Shown here one piece after another: positions 48,654-58,800 of a stretch of 64,000 nt of DNA. This DNA is from Rostratula benghalensis (Eukaryota; Chordata; Aves; Charadriiformes; Rostratulidae). The DNA lies in NCBI GenBank assembly GCA_013399305.1, contig VXAI01000117.1, positions 1,028,356-1,092,355 on the forward strand, written 5' to 3'. The first letter of the stretch is position 1. Every line of letters starts with the position of its first letter. The notes under the pieces are model-generated. The model was not told the DNA's origin. It saw only the letters and a program-made list of their open reading frames with translations, and did no database searches. A program made the translations under genes and the position numbers.

Positions 48654-48757
48654 TGCATAGAATTATAGAATCATAGAATCCTCTAAGTTGGAAGGGACCT
48701 TTAAGATCATCAAGTCCAACCATCAATGTTAAACTGCCAAAACCACCACTAAAAGTT
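48654..48757 (-). mobile_element. CR1 LINE 3' tail, reverse orientation
   Basis: On the + strand the segment starts with the octamer-like AGAATTATAGAATCATAGAATC, the reverse of the CR1 terminal repeats. It continues GTTGGAAGGGACCTTTAAGATC and ATCAAGTCCAACCATCAATG, then AAACTGCCAAAACCACCACTAAA. Only about 100 bp remain. Confidence 0.94.
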
Positions 48758-49611
48758 GCATTATGGATGATGTTCAGAGTTGAAGGTTTATTCTGGATGG
48801 GGAAACCAATTTCAAATGGAATAAAAAAATCCATGCTCCTTCTCTTTCCATGAGGCAGGCTATGCTCATTTTCATGATTCTGCTTCTTTGGCGCAATAAA
48901 TTCCCTGAAACAAAAGTGACTTTACGTAAGTATTAGTGGGAGAAGTTTTTCTCCAGTAATAGATGATTTAATCTGAACAATGGGAGAGAGAATTGCAATG
49001 TCTGTGGGTATACCCACAGCTATCTGGTAAGATACAGGAGACCAGATTAGTGCCTTCTAGATGCACTAAGGATTTGCCTGCATTGAGCAGACCTCCCTAC
49101 CCTTTACACTCACTGGGTTTGTGGTGGTTCTGCTGAACTTGATTTGGGAGAAGAGGAATCAAGATTTGGTTGAAAAATGCTTGGTTGTAATCTACAGAAC
49201 ATGAAGACACGGCTTAAATGAAAATGCATAAAATGCTTGTCTGTGTAATTTTCATAATGTTGGGTGCTGGGTCAAGTCTGATGGAGAGCCACTGCTCTGT
49301 TGGTAGAAACTGCTGTTGCTCAGACTCTGTGTTGATTGTTTTTCATTAATTATCATGTGAGTAAAACTGTAGATCCCTCCCGTGCATTGCAAAACTTTTA
49401 CACTGAGAGCACTTTCCTCATTGACCTCAGCTCAGTGTCTAGGGAGAGCCCTCCTGCCTCCCTGGCTTGTATGGTGAGAGCTCAGTATCTTCTTACAGTT
49501 TGCTTTAACCATTGCTTAAAATCACTGCTGCAGATACTGGGAGATGGCGAGAATGGGGGCTATGCTGTGGAGCAGCTCCTCAAGTTGCCTGTCAGCCAAC
49601 AGTCACAAGAC
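48758..49611. other. Non-coding stretch
   Basis: No gene or repeat recognised. Confidence 0.5.
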
Positions 49612-49712
49612 GAGAGGAGAGGAGAGGAGAGGAGAGGAGAGGAGAGGAGAGGAGAGGAGAGGAGAGGAGAGGAGAGGAGAGGAGAGGAGAGGAGAGGAGA
49701 GGAGAGAGGAGA
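49612..49712. repeat. (GGAGA)n pentanucleotide microsatellite, about 19 units
   Basis: A near-perfect run of the 5-base unit GGAGA from 49612 to about 49706, with a slightly altered final unit. Because 5 is not a multiple of 3, all three plus-strand frames are open across it. This explains the Arg/Glu-rich translations at 49336-49752 and its two overlapping frames, which are not genes. Confidence 0.98.
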
Positions 49713-52700
49713 AGCTAGTACTAAGCTAGTGTTGGACACCTGCTACCACTAAAAATGTCCACTTGTCCTGTCCACCCTCTTTGCACTTGTGATGAACCAC
49801 TGCACTGGAGCAGTCCAGGCTCTCACAGCATGGCACTCGGGCAAACACCAAAACCCTGGCCAACACTCTGTGTGAGAGTTAGTTACTAAGAATTTTCTTG
49901 CTCAGGCCACATGTTCAAGCTTTGGTACCTTCATAATATGTACATTTGACATCTTCCTGGCTCCTGCTGGCTCTGGGTAGTTCTCATTGCTGCCTCTGCT
50001 GTGCATTGCAAGTCCTTCTTTCTGAGTAGTACCAGTGACATGGATGTCAGTGTACCAGGATGTACATTTACCCACAAAACTACATTTACCCACACCATGT
50101 GCTCCCTGTCAGAATAGCAACCTTGCTGTGAGCTACCATGTTGCTCTTGCTACAAACTGAGTTGAACTCAAAAGGAGTTGAACTTTGTCAGTATATGACG
50201 CTGTTTTTTTTTAAGCTCCTGCTAATAAAGCATGTGGTCATACTCCTAGTCCTACAATCCCTGGTAAAGATGCTTTCATGCAGTGCAAAGGATAAAACTG
50301 AGGAAGTTTGCTCTGTTTCTCTTTCTTGGCTTCACCTCCAGCCATGCTGTATATGGATACAGGTTAACTTTTGCTGCCCTTATCACTCGCAATGAAATGG
50401 AAACCAAGGCTACTTCGCTAAATGAACAGAAAGGTTCTGCCATAATAATTACACTCTGATCTCTTTCTATACTTCCGCCCTCCCCCCTATTGAAACATGC
50501 CACAGAATCACATAGAAAGTCACAACTAAAGGATAGCTCAGGGCCTTCAGATTAAAGGAAAGATGAACAGGGGCTATAGATTGTTCCCTCTGTCTTCAGT
50601 GGAGAAAGAACACTATTTTCACACATCTGTGCTAAATCAAACACGGATCTTTTCATTCCTGACCTTAATACATTAGGTGTGGAACTCACACTGCTGACCT
50701 AGAAAGGTCCTTTGATGAATGTGTTGCTCTTCACTCAGGAAGAGCAAGACAATACACAAATGACCGAGTCCTCGTCCTGGGCTGCAGAACTACCTTCATT
50801 TTTTTATCTCACACTGTACGCCAAGATTTATGGAGAAAAATTCCAAAAGAGTGAGGAAACAGAAGTGCTGCCTTTTGCTCCAGAGAAGAGAGAGATCTGT
50901 CCTTGAAATCTCACATCAGAAATCCCCTGCTTCTACAGGCTGGGACCTTGAGTCTGTATGGGAAGGCCCTGCCATAAGTGAGCAGTCATCTGTTGTTTAG
51001 AATCCAGCATTGATTTGGAAACATGGGAACAAAAGCACTGAAAAAGTCAATTTGAATTAAAAAAAAAATAAAAATCCTGTGCCAAAGCAGCGATTTCTGT
51101 TGGGATCTTCATGCAGAGGAATTGCTTCTCACTTTTGACACCCATGACAGGAATCACTGAATTCATTCCCTGCTGGGATCCTATCCTCATCATTAGAGAC
51201 CGTTCTTGTATCGAACACCCTTATTTGCAATTTCAGGTGAGAACTAGAAGCTGGACTATGGGGATGAAGTGACTAGCTTATTTTTACCTGAAATTTTTTT
51301 ACAGGTTGTGCAGGTAGAGGCAGGAGACAGTAACTTTTCCCACAGCTGCAACTGTTTCTGCAGGTAAAGAGAAAACCCTTCCTTCAGACCTGACCGCCTG
51401 ACACTGTCTCCAGACTCATTAATGTAATAAAAGGAGGAATGCCAACTCCCTGGCTCTGCTCTTTCTGCTTGTCACAAGCATGGTGATTTCAGAGGATTCT
51501 AACATGCTTTAAAGCCAGCGGCACACTCTAAGGACTGCCTGCCCTCCTGCATGTGGAGGGACTGCAGCTCTCAGCTTCAGGATGGTCTATTATTCTCTCC
51601 TTCCGGGGATCTTTCTCTACCTCCCTACACTCACACAGGGTTTTGGAGACCACTGTATCCTGACAGTGTCTTCTGATTTGTAGGAGAAGGGGAGAAAGAT
51701 TATGCTGGGAGATGAGGAAGCAGGCTCAGTCTGTGTCCTCAGAAGCCTGGTGAGAGGTAGAGAGGTGAGGGGAGAAGGATCTGGTTGTTCAACGTTCCCA
51801 AAAGGTCATATCCTCAGGCCAATCAGCTCCTCTCCTAAGGGATGCTGTATTGAGCTCTCTTGCTACTCTGTGGTTGTCCATCACTGTGAGAAGACAGGCC
51901 AGCTCTTGACTGGAAACTGGAGATATGGTGGCCAGCCACCTTCAATGACAAAAATGGAAAATAGGAAAATGAAATTCTGGCCTGTACCAGGAGAACTGAA
52001 AAGCCGCAAGATACTCCCTAACCACTACTGAGCAGAGTAAACTTTGTCACTGGAAGAGCGGCTGGCTGTGAGCAAAGAGACTTGCTAGTCTTCCAGGCAC
52101 TGTCTGCTGAACACTGGGGAGCTGTTTGGACCTCCACAAATACACCCAGCAACTGCAGTGGCCAGTACTCAAATGTAAACCCTCTCTCATGGAAACAGAC
52201 ATTTTCTGCACAGTGCCTAGGAGGAGGCACTACAAGTAACTGATATTACAATGAAAAATAGAGAACATGTAAGTGCTGTCCCACAAATTGTCCAAATTCA
52301 GGCAGGACATCATAGCTACAGTGATAGAAAGCAATGAGATCTCTGATGACCACACTGACCTTCAAGTTCTCATCTCACCAAAAGGAAGGCTTGCCCCATA
52401 GCTATTCATGGAGCTGATGCAAGGAGCAGATGTAACTTTTCCATGTCTACTCCTTCTTCCTCAAACTCCTCTCCAAGGCCTCTACAGAGTTATTGTTTTC
52501 TTCAAGTTATGCTGATAGAAATGTCAAATCTTGATTGCAGCCCTGAATCTGCTCATGAACTCTGCTGGCCACAATGCCACAGAGCTGCCTTAAAGCTCTC
52601 TTAAAAATGTGAGGCATTCCAGTCATTTTAATTACTGTGCATTGCATAAGCCAGAAACCAGTTCATACAAAGGAACAACAGAAAAGTGATTTTCAATCGC

Positions 52701-53074
52701 TCTCACTCTCTCCTCTGCTTAGTGCCAGCCTCCAAAACTCTGGGAACACCAGCTCTTATTACGATTTGAAGCACTTCATCTATTTGAAATCTCTTTGTTC
52801 AGTCACTTAAAGCTATTGATGCAGTTTAGAAGGGTTTAAAAAAGAAAAACAAAACTTCAATTTGGAAATGGCTACAGCAGCATGAAAGAAAAGCAAGAGA
52901 AATGGAAAAACTTATTATAAACAGAAATGAGAGAAAATTAATTGCTTGGAATGAGGCACAGGCAGGTAGAGCCAAGCAAATCTCATTGTTTCCTCCCCCC
53001 CATCCCGGACTCTGTCAGACCATCTAATCACAGCCTCCTGGCTTGAACCCTGCGTGGTACTGAGCCCTTTGGAC
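49713..53074. other. Non-coding stretch
   Basis: No gene recognised. An A-run lies near 51058-51075. Frames do not exceed 109 codons. Confidence 0.5.
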
Positions 53075-53079
53075 CTGAT

Positions 53080-53203
53080 CCAGAAATGCACTTAAGCTTA
53101 TATTTAACTTTGTGCATGTAAACGGTCCTGTTGACTTCAGTAGAGCATCTTGTGTGCTTAAAGCTGAACATGTGCCTTAGTGTTTTGCTGGACTGGGGCC
53201 AAA
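53080..53203. repeat. Palindromic ancient amniote element
   Basis: The left arm (about 53089-53125, CCAGAAATGCACTTAAG, then ATTTAACTTTGTGCATG) is an imperfect inverted copy of the right arm (about 53147-53193, TGTGTGCTTAAAGCTGAACATG, then TTAGTGTTTTGCTGG). The centre TGTTGACTTCAGTAG is itself nearly self-complementary. This layout resembles a palindromic non-autonomous DNA-transposon-like repeat that is frequent in turtles and crocodilians. I cannot give its database name. Confidence 0.6.
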
Positions 53204-54356
53204 GAGCACAGTCATGTGCAGAAAACATTTTCAGCTTGATAAGGCTGTTAAAAGATATTTCCTGGTTGCCCTTCTGCAGCTGATGCCACATCACAGCCCG
53301 ATCGAAGGGTCCCTGCATGACCGAGAGGGTGATTTCATATTCGACAGTCCTTTATACTGTAATGCTCCCGGTGACACATGGTGCCTGTGGTCTGCCCCCA
53401 GGCTGGGCGCTCTCTGTAAGCACAATCTGTAAAGGATCCTTGAAGACTGAACTGCAGTATAGAACCATGAAAGCTGATAAAAGATTTAACGGTGCACCTG
53501 AAATTAAGAGCTTGGGATGGGATAGAGTGTTACCTATGTCTGGCTTGCAGACGGAAGGTGACATAATTCCTTTGCAACCTCAGAGAAAGAGATCAAATGG
53601 ATTTTTTTTTTCCATGTGTATTTATAGAATCAAAGACATTTTTGAAGAAAGAGTCTTCTTATTTTAAGTAGCATATGAAGTTCGCTGATGCAATGGAGGA
53701 ATTAGTAGTAGAGGAGGAGATTTTTTTCAACCTTTTTTCACACTCATAACAAATATAATTTAAGCAGAATTATATTCTCAAAGGACAGCATCAGAAAAAA
53801 ATTGGCATTCTGAAAAATAAGCAGATAATCAGGAAACACAAAGATCTTTTGCTAATGAAATACATGACCACTCTGCACTGCCCTGCAAGATGGCACGACT
53901 GTGCTGTAAAAAAAGACATCAGACGGCTCCGAAAAGCACCTTTTCCATCTGCTGCATTAAATGAGAAACACAATGATATCTCCTAGAGGGTGTGATACCA
54001 AGCTGGTGTAAATATAATGAGGTTCATCAACTTCAAGAAGAGTTTTTAGGACAAGAGGAGGCTTTTGAGCAACTTGGCAGATGGACAATTTAGAACGTTA
54101 ATGGCAGGACTCCAAGCTTGTGAATCAAGTCAAGTTACTGTAGAAAAGTTAAAATGGAAAAATGCCCATACTTCAGAAGCTGTTAAAATTAATATATTGT
54201 TCATGGTGGTGGCAGGACTGTTTGGAGTGCAGGCCTAAGTCACCTGACTTCATTCATGCCGTGCTCAGTTCAAGCCAGTTGCGGGGCTGGTGATGGGACG
54301 GAGTGTTTTCAGCCACTGCGTGTCAGGGTTTGTTTTTTCCTCTGGTGGCAGCAGCA
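53204..54356. other. Non-coding stretch
   Basis: No gene recognised; two overlapping plus-strand frames (53214-53432, 53317-53667) have no recognisable domain. Confidence 0.5.
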
Positions 54357-54359
54357 ATA

Positions 54360-54474
54360 GGGTATTTCTTTCTCTTTCTTTCTTTTCCCCTTCCTCCTTT
54401 CCTGTCTCTTTCCCTCCTTCCATCCCTCCCTCACTTCCTACCTTTCTTTCATCTTTCTCTCTCTATTTTTCTGG
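54360..54474. repeat. Polypyrimidine (CT-rich) tract
   Basis: About 115 bases of almost uninterrupted C and T, with TTTCTTTC and CCCTCC words, on the + strand. It is long enough to form unusual structures (triplex DNA) under superhelical stress, but perfect mirror symmetry is not evident. The Ser/Phe/Leu/Pro-rich frames at 54290-54637 and 54303-54581 derive from it. Confidence 0.9.
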
Positions 54475-55325
54475 TCAGCAGTACCTGTGGTTTGATGAAG
54501 CCCTTCTGTACTACTTACATTCAGGTGCTTTTCTCAGTTCAGAAACAGCTTTCTGCCAGCACCTGGTACTCCTTACAATGAAATGTGATCAGAAGGGAAG
54601 TGAATATGCCTTTAGTTCACTTAAACTAGGTGTTTAGCAACACCTTAAGCCTATTGAAGTAATATCCAAAAGTGTTTTTATCTCGGTCTCTGCAGCTAGC
54701 TCTGGGTTGGTCCTTTCTAGCCACAAGCTTGACTCGTGAAAGGAAAACGATATTGTTAATACACCTCTGATGTACACTGCAGTGAGTATCTATGGAAGCA
54801 GAAGGTCATTGTCTCTCCAGAAACTTAACGAAGAAACACGGCTTAACATCTTTACGTTTCAAGAGCGAGTTCTTTAGATATTGAAAGAAAGCGAGCTTCA
54901 GCCGCAAAAAGATGGAACCATCTCTTGCAGCGCAGTGCCCCCTAGCACTGTCTCTACACATTCATGCATGCTTGAGGGAAGAAGGCCACTTCGCTCTGTT
55001 GAAAACACCTGCAAGGACACGGCCTTCCCCGGGAATTTTCACACCAACTCTTAACCCAGCCCAGTCATGCTTAGCTTGTGGGATCCGACAAGATGACAGC
55101 ATGAAGTGGTGTGGCTGCCCAGTAAAGCGGAGAGATCCTTAATTGTGTTCTTGGTGGAGGACTGGGAGAACACAGATTTCTTTATTTGGTGACATTAACC
55201 AAATGTGAACTTTAATTATCTCATATGAAGATTAAGGTCTTTATTTTCCCCTTTTTCTCTCCGCTTCATTTTTTATGACTATGTAATGCTTAGAGTTTTA
55301 TCCAGGCAAAGGAGATGAAGGCTAG
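54475..55325. other. Non-coding stretch
   Basis: No gene or repeat recognised. Confidence 0.5.
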
Positions 55326-55372
55326 TTTTTCTTTCCTTCTTTTTTTTTTTTTTTTTCTTTTTTTCCTTTGCA
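55326..55372. repeat. T-rich tract
   Basis: A T-run of about 18 bases, flanked by CT-rich sequence on both sides, spanning 47 bases. It has no recognised SINE or LINE body attached on either strand. Confidence 0.85.
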
Positions 55373-55621
55373 GGTTCTCCCAAACAGACAGGGCATTGAG
55401 TGGGAATTCAGATAGAGTTCTCCTTTCAGTTCTTTCATCGAATGTCTGTCTTACTTTGACCTCATTATCAAAATTTCTCATATAAATAAACACTCAGAAG
55501 CCCTGTCTGGCTCTTCTAGAGTGTACGTTACTGCTAGGTCTCAAAGGAGAGAGGCTAATATTGAATAGCTAATAGATAATATCAGATAATAGTATACAAT
55601 ATGTTTATTTAGGTATGATAA

Positions 55622-55702
55622 AATAAATGTGCAGGCAGGCTAAATGATTTAACCAAGGCCTCCCAGCAGGCCATTGGCCAGACTGAGCTTTCCTGAGTAT
55701 TG
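55622..55702 (+). repeat. Probable MIR-type SINE core fragment
   Basis: Contains 'ggctaaatgatttaaccaaggcc' and 'cagcaggccattggccagactgag', resembling the MIR core GGTTAAGTGACTTGCCCAAGGTC followed by CAGCAGGTCAGTGGCAGAGC. Short and diverged. Confidence 0.45.
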
Positions 55703-56344
55703 TTTAGCTGTGATTTACAAAAAGAAAGCAGTATGGTTTCTGTGTATTAAATGTACCCTTTAAGTGGCAAATAAGTAGTGTTATTATTGTGCAGTGTCCA
55801 GTTGTGGTTGAAAAACCTGCATGCCTACAACTATAGAGAAGTTCATATATTTTTCAAAAGAATATATAGATGTCAAAAAAGCAGCTGAATCAGCTAAGTC
55901 TTAGCTGATTGAACACAGGTACTACTAGTGCAGGCAATACTAATACATGCAGTACAAAAGTTCTGGATCACCTCTCAAATAGTGGTATAAAAGACAGTGG
56001 TAAACCTTGACAAATAGCTGGCACACCATCCCTTCCAAACAGATGTGCCCTGCCACTGGATCAAGCTGTAGCACTCCTACTCATCCTGTAATGCGATGGC
56101 AGATTACTTCTCTGGGTTGTATGTGAAAAGTGACCTAGATCCTGTCATCACCATAAACCCTGTGTTACTTTAACAAGCTTGGTCTCACTGTAAACAAGCT
56201 ACTTCCATGCCTTGGTGAGCCCTGTGTAACCTCAGGAACTTCTAGCCCCCTTTCTCTCCCTTTTCTGAAACTGAGAAGATCACTGAAGGGTTTGTTTTTC
56301 AGTCCCTTCTGAACGTGTCCTGTATCTATGTATTACAGTCTCTC

Positions 56345-56475
56345 TTAGCATTGGCGCAGCACCCAACACCTTTAAAGCTTATTACAAAGCATTCAGCTTG
56401 TTAGTCCTCAGAACACGCAGGAAAGGTGTTATTATAGAAATGGAGAAACATACTCAGAGGAATTACTTGGCCAGG
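56345..56475 (+). repeat. MIR-type SINE fragment
   Basis: Follows the MIR order: 'ttagtcctcagaacacgcaggaaaggt' (compare CTCACAACAACCCTG.GAGGTAGG), 'attatagaaatggagaaacatactcagaggaattacttggcc' in outline (compare CAGATG.GGAAACTGAGGC.CAGAGAGG..A.GTGACTTGCC). The order and spacing are convincing; identity is low. Confidence 0.55.
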
Positions 56476-56517
56476 GAGTGAAGGAAGGTGGTGTTGTGAT
56501 GATAATCTAGTTGTGTG

Positions 56518-56605
56518 TGGGCCAAACTCTCCCTTACTTAGATCAGTCTCAGGTTATGGAATAACTCCACTTCTCTCAGATACTGATCTGAGATGTTGAT
56601 AGACC
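56518..56605. repeat. Ancient palindromic-element fragment (left)
   Basis: GGGCCAAACTCTCCC, then ACTTAGATCAGTCTC, then TGGAATAACTCCACTT matches one arm of an old amniote repeat of the type GGGCCAAATTCTGCTCTCAG...AGTAACTCCATTGA. The second arm is not clearly present on this side. Confidence 0.45.
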
Positions 56606-56679
56606 AGGTGTATCATGATGTTGGTGATATCAAACTTTTTACAACAACAAAGAAAAATATGAAAGAGCCAGACACACCT

Positions 56680-56775
56680 CATTTTTCTTCTGTGTTACTC
56701 TGCTGAGGTCAGTGGAGTTGTTCCTTGTTTACACCCAGTGAGACTGAAACGACAGTGCAATCTGACATATTCAAC
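56680..56775. repeat. Ancient palindromic-element fragment (right)
   Basis: The order TGTGTTACTCTGCTGAGGTCAGTGGAGTT, then GTTTACACCCAGTGAGACTGA follows the arms of the same kind of old amniote palindrome (AACTCC.TGA.GTCA.TGGAGTT, then TTTACACC.GTG..ACTGA). About 80 bp separate it from the fragment at 56518-56605; the two could be halves of one element split by an insertion. Confidence 0.5.
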
Positions 56776-56994
56776 TTCAGCTGTAGCTTAAGCAGTAGCT
56801 AGACCAAGTGCATAAGGAGGGTTTTATTGTGCAGTGTTTATAATATTGCAATTTGAAGACCAATGATTCAGACACTGATGTGTCTAAATCGAATGTCCTG
56901 TTTAATACCCTGCCTTATACGTACTTATAGGACCTGTTAGCACCTCAATGCCGTCTAATTTTTTCAGTGTTCACTAACACACATTCCTGAGAAG

Positions 56995-57147
56995 CTCCCA
57001 TCACTGTTATCCCCATTAGACAGACTGGGATTTGAAGCACAATGAGGTGAAGCTGTCGCACTGGTTGTCCGTTTCACAGCAAGGGTAGGAACCCGCGTTT
57101 CCCACTGTTAGCATTGTAACCTTGATCTCTACCAGCAACACCCATCT
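56995..57147 (+). repeat. MIR-type SINE fragment
   Basis: Contains 'cactgttatccccattagacagactgggatttgaagcacaatgaggtgaagctg' in outline: a TTATCCCCATTAGACAGACTGGGA line, a GCACAATGAGGTGAAG line, TTTCACAGCAAGGGTAGGAACCCG, then CATTGTAACCTTGATCTCTACC. This is the MIR core and 3' half in the expected order. It is the best preserved of the MIR fragments near TIMP3. Confidence 0.65.
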
Positions 57148-58039
57148 TGAAGCTTTTGTGTACCGATGCTCCAAATAAAACCCTGTGTTTCAATAAGACT
57201 GAAGGTTTTAATTTTATATGGATGATATGATTAAAGAAAAGGTGTAGGCAGCCTGTGCTTCACCCAGATGGAGCAGAATTGTAAATCTAAAGACTTAGCT
57301 GACTATTTAGAAATTTAGGACAGCTGGTCCCTGGCCTTTAATACCAGCATAATTTATAACTAGACATGCTTAAGTCTCGTAAACCCCGTGGAAAGTACTC
57401 TGACATTATATACACTGGTTTGATACTGTGATTAATCACCCCTCAGTCCCCTTTGCAGGATAATAAGGTTGGCTGTATCTTGCAGCCGGCAATCTCCTCC
57501 CTTACACTCCCAGCTCTTCTATAACATTTACATTTCTACAGCTGATAGAAATTTATGGTTCCAAAAGGGGATAAAGGAAAACAAAACAAACAGGACTTTT
57601 CTATAAATTCCACTAAAGCTGCTCTGCTAAAGTATACTTTGAGATTAGACGTTGGGAGTGCCTGGGCAGATACAGCACTGCCTTCTCCAGCTCGGTTTTT
57701 AGCAGTTTATGACCCCTTTCTGACCGAAAGCCCTGAGAAGTGGAAGTGATGGGTGGTGGTGGTGTGACAGGAGAAGAAGGAGCATTTGAGGAGGATTAAA
57801 AACCGCAGGGCGAAATCCTGGTTGAGCACTTTAGCTAGGTCTTGTCCCTTTTACCTCCATCCTCCTTTTCACTGCCTATTGGAAGGGGGAGAGAAGCAAC
57901 ACAGTGCGCTCCTCTTGCGTTTCCTGATCGCTTTCTGACAGCCGTTAAGAACACTATTTTTCCTCCTCCAGTTTGAAACCAGCTTTGCAGGCAGCAGAGG
58001 TGGTTTAGAGGAAAACAGCCCAAGCTTTCCAAGCCGACA
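57148..58039. other. Upstream flank of the TIMP3 CpG island
   Basis: No gene or repeat recognised. GC content rises towards the right end. Any distal promoter elements of TIMP3 would lie here but none can be singled out. Confidence 0.5.
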
Positions 58040-58288
58040 ACAAACCCCGAGATGCGGAGCGGGGCGGCCGAGGGGAGGCTGGCCCCGACTACGGGATGGG
58101 CAGGCGACCCCACGGGGGCCAGACCCGGCCGGGTACCGACGGCCACGGGTCGGAGCATTCGCGGAGGTACAACTAGTTGGAAAGACTTTCAACCCCCACC
58201 CGGCGGCACCAGCGACGTGAGGGGACGGAGACTTCTCCTCAGAGCGACCGTTACCTGCCCCAAACCGCCGCCCGCTCCCCGCACTATT

Positions 58289-58426
58289 CCCTATAAGGCG
58301 CTGAAGCGGCGGCCGCGGCCCCGCCCCGGCCCGCTGGCCTCTCCCGCCGATGAGGTAATGCGGAGCTCCCATTGGTCGGGGGCGGCGGCGCCCCCGGAGC
58401 CCGTGAGGGCGCGATCGAGGCTATAA
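58289..58426 (+). promoter_or_regulatory. TIMP3 core promoter elements
   Basis: In order: an imperfect CArG-like CCCTATAAGG at 58289-58298; a perfect GC box CCCCGCCCC at 58319-58327 (Sp1/KLF type, reverse strand); an inverted CCAAT box ATTGG at 58371-58375 (NF-Y type); a GGGGGCGG Sp1-like site directly after it; and a TATA-like CTATAA at 58421-58426. The CCAAT-to-TATA distance of 46 bases is a normal arrangement. If CTATAA acts as the TATA box, transcription should start about 25-30 bases downstream, near 58450. Mammalian TIMP3 promoters are described as Sp1-rich; use of the TATA-like element in this bird is inferred, not shown. Confidence 0.65.
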
Positions 58427-58449
58427 CTCGGCGCACCGGCCCGGGCAGC

Positions 58450-58554
58450 AGCGCAGCGCGGCTTTGCATCGTATAGCACCGCGCATCTTCAGCCGTCCGG
58501 TTTGCCTGTGTCTCAGGCTTTGCACCGTCCTGCCGAGTGAAGAGCGCTAGCGGC

Positions 58555-58591
<37 letters not shown>

Positions 58592-58676
58592 CTAGAATAA
58601 AGTCAGGCGAACAAAACTGGCGGCCGCCTTCCTGCTCCGCAGTAGTGAGGAGGCACCTCGGGGAAGGGTGGGCAAC
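58450..58676 (+). other. TIMP3 5' UTR (predicted)
   Basis: About 227 bases between the predicted start site and the initiator ATG. No upstream ATG occurs, so the leader has no upstream open reading frame. It contains a perfect (AG)14 tract (58561-58588). The start at 58450 is predicted from the TATA-like box alone; the true start could lie tens of bases away. Confidence 0.6.
58561..58588 (+). repeat. (AG)14 microsatellite in the TIMP3 leader
   Basis: Fourteen uninterrupted AG dinucleotides, flanked by AGCGCTAGCGGCAGAGAA upstream and AAGCTAGAATAAAG downstream. It lies about 90 bases upstream of the TIMP3 ATG, inside the predicted 5' UTR. GA tracts can bind GAGA-type factors in DNA, and length variation would change leader length. 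Confidence 0.97.
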
Positions 58677-58800
58677 ATGACGGCGTGGCTAAGCTTCCTT
58701 GTCGTGTTCCTCTGCAGCTGGAGCCTGCGGGACTTGGTGGTGGAGGCTTGCACTTGCGTCCCCATCCACCCGCAGGACGCTTTCTGCAACTCCGACATCG
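58677..58800 (+). CDS. TIMP3: TIMP3 exon 1 (coding part): metalloproteinase inhibitor 3
   Basis: First coding exon of tissue inhibitor of metalloproteinases 3, a secreted inhibitor of matrix metalloproteinases and of ADAM/ADAMTS proteases that binds extracellular matrix. The exon encodes 41 residues plus one base. Residues 1-24 form a signal peptide with a hydrophobic core (FLVVFLCSW) ending in Glu-Ala. The mature protein then starts Cys-Thr-Cys; in the family this N-terminal Cys chelates the protease zinc. CNSDI at the end is conserved in TIMPs. The ATG at 58677 (context GGCAACATGA) is chosen over the in-frame GTG at 58668 because it starts a normal signal peptide. The exon ends at GTAAGTCC, a strong phase-1 donor, the phase expected for TIMP3, whose next codon is completed by exon 2. 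The downstream exons lie outside the window. In other vertebrates the gene is nested in a SYN3 intron on the opposite strand. Identification is by sequence resemblance to chicken and mammalian TIMP3 and is secure. Confidence 0.96.

Noticed and set aside
49336..49752. Frame encoding Arg/Glu-rich repeats
   Set aside because: Generated by the GGAGA pentanucleotide repeat, which is open in all plus frames; the upstream part has no coding character.
57869..58372. 167-codon minus-strand frame upstream of TIMP3
   Set aside because: Lies inside the CpG island, where stop codons are rare; no domain, and similar overlapping frames exist on both strands.
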